Source: Sutterella parvirubra YIT 11816
GTDB lineage: Bacteria; Pseudomonadota; Gammaproteobacteria; Burkholderiales; Burkholderiaceae_F
NCBI RefSeq assembly: GCF_000250875.1
Contig: NZ_JH605010.1
Coordinates: 1,227 to 10,827 of the forward strand
Direction of reading: 5' to 3'
DNA length: 9,601 nt
Shown here: positions 6,570 to 9,601 of the stretch, one piece after another
How positions within the stretch are numbered: position 1 is the stretch's first letter
How the letters are laid out: each line of letters opens with the position of its first letter
Position numbers and translations under genes: made by a program
Notes under the pieces: generated by a model
The model's database searches: none
What the model saw: only the letters and a program-made list of their open reading frames with translations
Told to the model about the DNA's origin: nothing

Positions 6570-8101
6570 CGGGCGTCTCCCTTCGAATTTTCTTCCCCGG
6601 CGTGCCGCAGGGGCGATCCGGGCCAGAGGCCGGACATCCAGCGGCCCACTTCCTCAATGTTGATTTGGTTCTTCGGCACGGCGGGCGAGAGGTGCCCGCG
6701 GTACATCACCGCGATGCGGTCGGAAATCTCGAAGAGTTCGTCGACTTCTTCGCTCACGACGATCACGGCGGCGCCTTCTTCGCGAAGGCGCATGAGCGCG
6801 TTGCGGATCACGGCCGCGGCGCCCACGTCGACGCCCCAGGTGGGCTGATTGACGAGAAGGACGCGGGGCTTGTTGAGGATCTCGCGCCCCATGATGAATT
6901 TCTGGAGGTTGCCGCCCGAAAGGCCGCCCGCGTGCTTGTGCTCGTCGGGGGTCTTCACGTGGAAGCGTTCGATGACGAGGCGGGCGAAGGCCCCGGCCTT
7001 GTCCTGAAGAAGGAACCCGCCCTTCTTCAAATCGTCACCCGTGAGGTACGTGTTCGCCTGAAGTGAAAGTTCCGGCACGGCGGCGTGCCCCAGGCGCTGC
7101 TCGGGCACGTAGCGGAGGCCCTTCGCACGGCGCTCTTCCGTATTCAACGTCCCCACTTCTTCGCCGAACAACTTCACGGCGCCCGGTTCGGTGCGGTATT
7201 CGCCCGCGGCCAGGGCCATGAGGCGCGCCTGACCGTTCCCGGAAATGCCGGCGATGCCGACGATTTCGCCGCTGCGGACGGAGAGCGTCGCGTTTTCCGT
7301 CCCGCAGACGCGTTCCGTCCCAGGCGTCGTCACGCCGCAGATCTCGAAGATCACGTCGCCCGGCGTCCCCACCGCTTCGCGGACGACCGGCGGTTCGTCG
7401 CCGATCATGAGGCGCGCGAGCGAAGCTTCCGTTTCCTGCTTCGGGTCCACGCTCGTCACGATGTGACCGGCGCGAAGCACCACGCAGCGGTCCGCAAGTT
7501 CGCGGATTTCGTCGAGCTTGTGCGAGATGAAGAGAATCGAGACGCCTTCGTCGGCCAGCTGGTGGAGCGTCACGAAGAGCTTGCGGACGGCCTGGGGCGT
7601 CAGAACGGACGTCGGTTCGTCCAGGATGAGGAGCTTCGGATTCGTCATCAGCGCGCGGATGATTTCGACGCGCTGGCGCTCGCCCATTGAAAGCTCCATC
7701 ACGACCGCGTGCGGGTCGACCTGAAGGCCGTAGCGTTCGCCCAGGCGCACCACTTCCGCGGAGATGTCCGCGATCGACATGCGCTTCGTGAGGCCCAACG
7801 CCACGTTTTCCGCGACCGAGAGCGTGTCGAACAGCGCGAAGTGCTGGTGCACCATCGCGATCCCGAGTTCGCGCGCCTGCGCGGGGCTCTCGAGCGTGAG
7901 CGGGCGTCCGTCAAAGCGCACCTCGCCCTCATCGGGCTGGGTCGCGCCGTAGATGATCTTCATCATCGTCGACTTGCCCGCACCGTTTTCGCCGAGGACG
8001 GCAAGCACCTCACCGGGCGCCACCTCCAGGGTCACGCGGTCGTTCGCGACGATCCCGGGATAGCGCTTCGTGATGTTCTTCAAACTCAAACGTGGCGTCA
8101 T
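6566..8101 (-). CDS. BMP-class ABC transporter ATPase with two nucleotide-binding domains (NupO type)
   Basis: Cytoplasmic ATPase that powers the importer; a single chain carries two ABC domains, as in ribose- and nucleoside-type systems. In the 511-residue form, domain 1 has Walker A GENGAGKST (37-45), Q-loop VHQH (84-87), signature LSMGERQR (137-144), Walker B LLILDEPTS (157-165) and switch His194. Domain 2 is the usual degenerate half: GISGNGQ (285-291) in place of Walker A, an intact signature LSGGNLQKF (394-402), and NQPTWGVDVGA (418-428) where the catalytic Walker B acids are replaced. That asymmetry is normal for the family. I start at ATG 8101 because homology begins there (RLSLKNITKRYPG). 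The reading frame stays open to 8335, but that stretch looks like non-coding translation. No good ribosome site precedes 8101: GGGGAGGG lies 17 bases upstream, and TTG at 8104 is an alternative. Confidence 0.92.
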   Translation of the reverse strand: MTPRLSLKNITKRYPGIVANDRVTLEVAPGEVLAVLGENGAGKSTMMKIIYGATQPDEGEVRFDGRPLTLESPAQARELGIAMVHQHFALFDTLSVAENVALGLTKRMSIADISAEVVRLGERYGLQVDPHAVVMELSMGERQRVEIIRALMTNPKLLILDEPTSVLTPQAVRKLFVTLHQLADEGVSILFISHKLDEIRELADRCVVLRAGHIVTSVDPKQETEASLARLMIGDEPPVVREAVGTPGDVIFEICGVTTPGTERVCGTENATLSVRSGEIVGIAGISGNGQARLMALAAGEYRTEPGAVKLFGEEVGTLNTEERRAKGLRYVPEQRLGHAAVPELSLQANTYLTGDDLKKGGFLLQDKAGAFARLVIERFHVKTPDEHKHAGGLSGGNLQKFIMGREILNKPRVLLVNQPTWGVDVGAAAVIRNALMRLREEGAAVIVVSEEVDELFEISDRIAVMYRGHLSPAVPKNQINIEEVGRWMSGLWPGSPLRHAGEENSKGDAR

Positions 8102-8388
8102 CAAATTGGCTGGCGTCCGCCCTCCCCATATATATGTATGTGGGAAAGACCGTCCGCCTTGAGATTTTGGAGTGAACGAGCGGTGTCGGACCGGTTGCGG
8201 GTACCGGCATCCCGTCTGCGAAAACGACAAGAGGCCCCGACGGTCATGGAAGGGGCGCCGGGCGAGGAGAGGCGGCATCCGCCATTCGCCCGAAGCCGCC
8301 GCGATCCTGAAACGGGGGCCCAGATTTGAAGCCATCGAAACCGGGATGTCGGCCCGTCAAAAAGGGTCCGGCATCGGTGTTGACCCGC

Positions 8389-8394
8389 ATTGTA
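8389..8394 (-). promoter_or_regulatory. Candidate -10 box for the importer operon
   Basis: TACAAT on the minus strand, about 290 bases upstream of the ATPase start. The -35 at 16-18 bases does not match consensus (TCACGG at 17). The AT-rich run at 8127-8140 is a rival promoter position but has no -35 either. Confidence 0.3.
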
Positions 8395-8506
8395 CAGGCG
8401 GGCGGTTTATTCCGTGAGTCGCAACGCCCCTTTTGCCGCCGGTACCGTGGTCTTTTTGTCTTCACGGAAAGAGAACCGCGTTTCACGTCCGTTTGACGCC
8501 CGGCTC

Positions 8507-8524
8507 ATACCGCATATGCGGTAT
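8507..8524. repeat. 18-bp perfect palindrome, candidate operator
   Basis: ATACCGCATATGCGGTAT reads the same on both strands. CTC before it and GAG three bases after it extend the symmetry imperfectly. It sits 16 bases upstream of the tRNA-Arg -35 box and about 405 bases upstream of the ATPase start, between transcription units going opposite ways. A dimeric repressor or activator site is the simplest reading; there is no T run after a hairpin of this size on the minus strand and only four T on the plus strand. Confidence 0.6.
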
Positions 8525-8540
8525 TTTGAGGAACCCGCCC

Positions 8541-8569
8541 TTGCTCTTTCCCTTCCGCTCACCTATAGT
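8541..8569 (+). promoter_or_regulatory. Sigma70-type promoter of tRNA-Arg
   Basis: TTGCTC (8541-8546) and TATAGT (8564-8569) are separated by exactly 17 bases. Transcription would start near 8576, about five bases before the mature tRNA, the usual layout for a stable-RNA promoter. Confidence 0.75.
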
Positions 8570-8580
8570 TCCCTCCTCAC

Positions 8581-8657
8581 GCGGCTGTAGCTCAGTTGGA
8601 TAGAGTATCTGGCTACGAACCAGAGGGTCGTGGGTTCGAATCCTGCCAGCCGCGCCA
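8581..8657 (+). tRNA. tRNA-Arg(ACG)
   Basis: A complete 77-base tRNA. Acceptor stem GCGGCTG/CAGCCGC, discriminator G and encoded CCA. D arm GCTC/GAGT. Anticodon stem TCTGG/CCAGA with loop CTACGAA, giving anticodon ACG, which becomes ICG after deamination and reads CGU, CGC and CGA. T arm GTGGG/CCTGC (two wobble pairs) with loop TTCGAAT. The sequence resembles E. coli tRNA-Arg(ACG). It is a single gene with its own promoter and terminator. Confidence 0.97.
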
Positions 8658-8663
8658 TATTCA

Positions 8664-8702
8664 GAAACCGCAGTCACCGAAAGGGACTGCGGTTTCGCTT
8701 TT
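8664..8702 (+). terminator. Intrinsic terminator of tRNA-Arg
   Basis: GAAACCGCAGTC (8664-8675) pairs perfectly with GACTGCGGTTTC (8685-8696), 12 bp with a 9-base loop, followed by GCTTTT. It starts six bases after the tRNA CCA end. Confidence 0.85.
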
Positions 8703-8804
8703 CCGGGGCTTCTTTCCGATCCCGGAAAAGGTCATCAGGACCCTACTTCGGCCGCCCGACAAGGACCTTTGAGGCGCCTTTCGAAAATTCTTTTTCGAGC
8801 TTTC

Positions 8805-8832
8805 TTGCCTTTCCCGCGGCTGATGTGTTAAT
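8805..8832 (+). promoter_or_regulatory. Candidate promoter of tRNA-Ser
   Basis: TTGCCT (8805-8810) and GTTAAT (8827-8832) are 16 bases apart. The -10 matches only four of six positions. Transcription would begin about 100 bases before the mature tRNA, leaving a long leader with two hairpins (8842-8857 and 8860-8883). No better promoter is visible nearer the tRNA. Confidence 0.35.
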
Positions 8833-8841
8833 CTTCTGCTT

Positions 8842-8883
8842 CTCGGCTGATGCCGAGCGCCTCAGCGGCAGTCCCGGCTGAGG
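8842..8883. repeat. Two tandem hairpins upstream of tRNA-Ser
   Basis: CTCGGC/GCCGAG with a 4-base loop (8842-8857), then CCTCAGC/GCTGAGG with a 10-base loop (8860-8883). Both would lie in the 5' leader of the tRNA-Ser precursor if the promoter near 8805-8832 is used. Neither has a T run. The rest of 8703-8938 holds no gene that I can support. Confidence 0.5.
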
Positions 8884-8938
8884 ATGACGAACGGAGAACC
8901 GGCGCCTCGACCGCGCCTCTTCGTCGGGACGACTGCGC

Positions 8939-9030
8939 GGAGAAGTGGCAGAGAGGTCGAATGCACACCCCTGCTAAGGGTGCAGGTCCGAATAAGGGCC
9001 TCGGGGGTTCGAATCCCCCCTTCTCCGCCA
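8939..9030 (+). tRNA. tRNA-Ser(GCT)
   Basis: A 92-base type II tRNA. Acceptor stem GGAGAAG/CTTCTCC, discriminator G and encoded CCA. Anticodon stem CACCC/GGGTG with loop CTGCTAA, giving anticodon GCT, which reads AGC and AGU. The long variable arm (GGTCC…GGGCC) is typical of serine tRNAs. T arm GGGGG/CCCCC with loop TTCGAAT. Confidence 0.97.
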
Positions 9031-9040
9031 TTGATTGCTG

Positions 9041-9079
9041 AAGATCCCCGATTCCTTAAGGAGTCGGGGATTTTCTTTT
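9041..9079 (+). terminator. Intrinsic terminator of tRNA-Ser
   Basis: ATCCCCGATTCC (9044-9055) pairs with GGAGTCGGGGAT (9060-9071), 12 bp with one G:U and loop TTAA, extended by weak A:T pairs. A T-rich run (9071-9074, then CTTTT) follows. It lies between tRNA-Ser and the convergent LysR gene. On the opposite strand the T run is poor, so it serves mainly the tRNA. Confidence 0.85.
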
Positions 9080-9103
9080 GTCTGCGTTCTTCCTCTCTTT
9101 ACC

Positions 9104-9601
9104 TCACCCGAGCGAAATGCCCGAGCCCCGGTCGACCTGGGTCTTCGCGGCCCAGTCGCGGAAAAGCGAGCGCACCCAGGCGTGCGCCGGGTCGCGGTGG
9201 ACCGCCTCGCGCCAGACCATGACGCCGTGGCGCACGATGCGCTTCGCGCCACGCTTCGCTTCGCCCGCGGCTTTGGGCATCGGGACCCACACGAGGTCGT
9301 AGTGCATCCTCACGCCCCGGCTCCCGAACCCGGGCGAGAGCATGATGAGGTCGGACGCCTCAAGGGTGGACGCCAACTCCAACGCGGACGAGGTCGTGCA
9401 GACGACGCCCTGATCGGCGCGCTCGTCCTTGAAGACCTGACGGTCCCAATTGGCGTTCCGGTAGTCGGCGCTCACGTCCATCGCGATGCGCCCATAGGCG
9501 TCGAGGTCCCCGAGGGTGAGCGTCCCTGCCTCGTGCTTCGCTGCGAGCGGATGCTCGCGGCGCATCAGAATGCCCAACTCGATCTCAAAGAGCGGCGCCG
9601 A
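9104..9601 (-). CDS. LysR-family transcriptional regulator, C-terminal part (cut by window edge)
   Basis: The last 165 residues of a LysR-type regulator. The frame is open to the window edge, so the true start is outside. The visible part is the second half of the effector-binding domain. It includes a segment ending in MRREHPLAAK, a common LysR pattern after a beta strand; a LGDLDAYGRIAMD-type stretch; a central region with SSALELAS; and the C-terminal hallmark VWREAVHRDPAHAWVRSLF. The family is about 300 residues long, so about 140 residues with the helix-turn-helix are missing. It is convergent with tRNA-Ser, 73 bases apart. Target and effector are unknown; nothing links it to the importer operon except proximity. 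Confidence 0.82.
   Translation of the reverse strand, partial: SAPLFEIELGILMRREHPLAAKHEAGTLTLGDLDAYGRIAMDVSADYRNANWDRQVFKDERADQGVVCTTSSALELASTLEASDLIMLSPGFGSRGVRMHYDLVWVPMPKAAGEAKRGAKRIVRHGVMVWREAVHRDPAHAWVRSLFRDWAAKTQVDRGSGISLG

Larger units (their letters stand above)
8102..8580. other. Gene-free region between the importer operon and tRNA-Arg
   Basis: This 479-base stretch has no ORF with a ribosome site or recognisable product. Read toward the ATPase (minus strand) it holds a possible -10 box TACAAT (8389-8394), an imperfect hairpin (8345-8375, 11 pairs with one bulge and one wobble, loop GTCAAAAA), a GGCGG/CCGCC hairpin (about 8270-8282), and an AT-rich run (8127-8140) close to the gene. 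Read the other way it holds an 18-bp palindrome (8507-8524) and the tRNA-Arg promoter. If the -10 box is used, the operon has a leader of about 280 bases, long enough for an RNA regulator, but I recognise no riboswitch class. Confidence 0.6.

Noticed and set aside
6566..7300. Second ABC domain as a broken domain
   Set aside because: The altered Walker A and Walker B residues match the normal degenerate half of this family, and the signature motif is intact.
8102..8335. 78-residue N-terminal extension of the ATPase
   Set aside because: No ribosome site at 8335, no homology-like content, and ABC domain sequence begins immediately after ATG 8101 as in relatives.
8581..9030. tRNA genes as integration sites for a mobile element
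   Set aside because: No integrase, no direct repeat of the tRNA 3' end and no foreign-looking genes are visible next to either tRNA.
8850..9041. 63-codon plus-strand frame running into tRNA-Ser
   Set aside because: It overlaps the whole tRNA, lacks a ribosome site, and encodes no recognisable protein.

Overview
The window looks like ordinary chromosome from a GC-rich betaproteobacterium. A gut-type Burkholderiales such as a Sutterella relative is my guess, resting only on base composition, gene content and tRNA sequences. All protein genes lie on the minus strand; the two tRNA genes lie on the plus strand. No mobile element, integrase, CRISPR array or phage gene is visible.

In order of minus-strand transcription, from the right edge: (1) 9104-9601 is the C-terminal half of a LysR-type regulator, cut by the window edge. 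It converges on a tRNA-Ser(GCT) gene (8939-9030). (2) tRNA-Arg(ACG) (8581-8657) has its own sigma70-type promoter and a strong terminator. (3) Positions 8102-8580 are a 479-base gene-free stretch holding an 18-bp perfect palindrome, hairpins and a possible promoter. It separates the tRNA genes from an ABC importer operon transcribed the other way. (4) The operon encodes a double ATPase (6566-8101) and two permeases (5469-6569, 4552-5472), joined by ATGA stop/start overlaps and closed by an intrinsic terminator. (5) The matching BMP-family lipoprotein (3266-4414) is a separate unit with its own -10 box, a large 3' hairpin and a terminator. (6) A YbaL/Kef-type cation:proton antiporter (928-3018) follows, with its own terminator. 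(7) The 5' part of rmuC (1-786) runs off the left edge.

The ATPase, two permeases and lipoprotein together form a complete nucleoside/purine-type ABC importer of the BMP class (relatives: PnrA, B. subtilis NupNOPQ). The lipoprotein would bind substrate outside the inner membrane, the two permeases form the channel, and the double ATPase drives it. The substrate cannot be fixed from sequence.

No clearly new multi-gene system is present. The most unusual items are: the antiporter's regulatory domain, which has lost the normal glycine-rich nucleotide-binding motif and carries a GWNE motif plus a long charged tail; the palindrome and structured leader upstream of the importer operon; and the large hairpin just after the lipoprotein stop codon.
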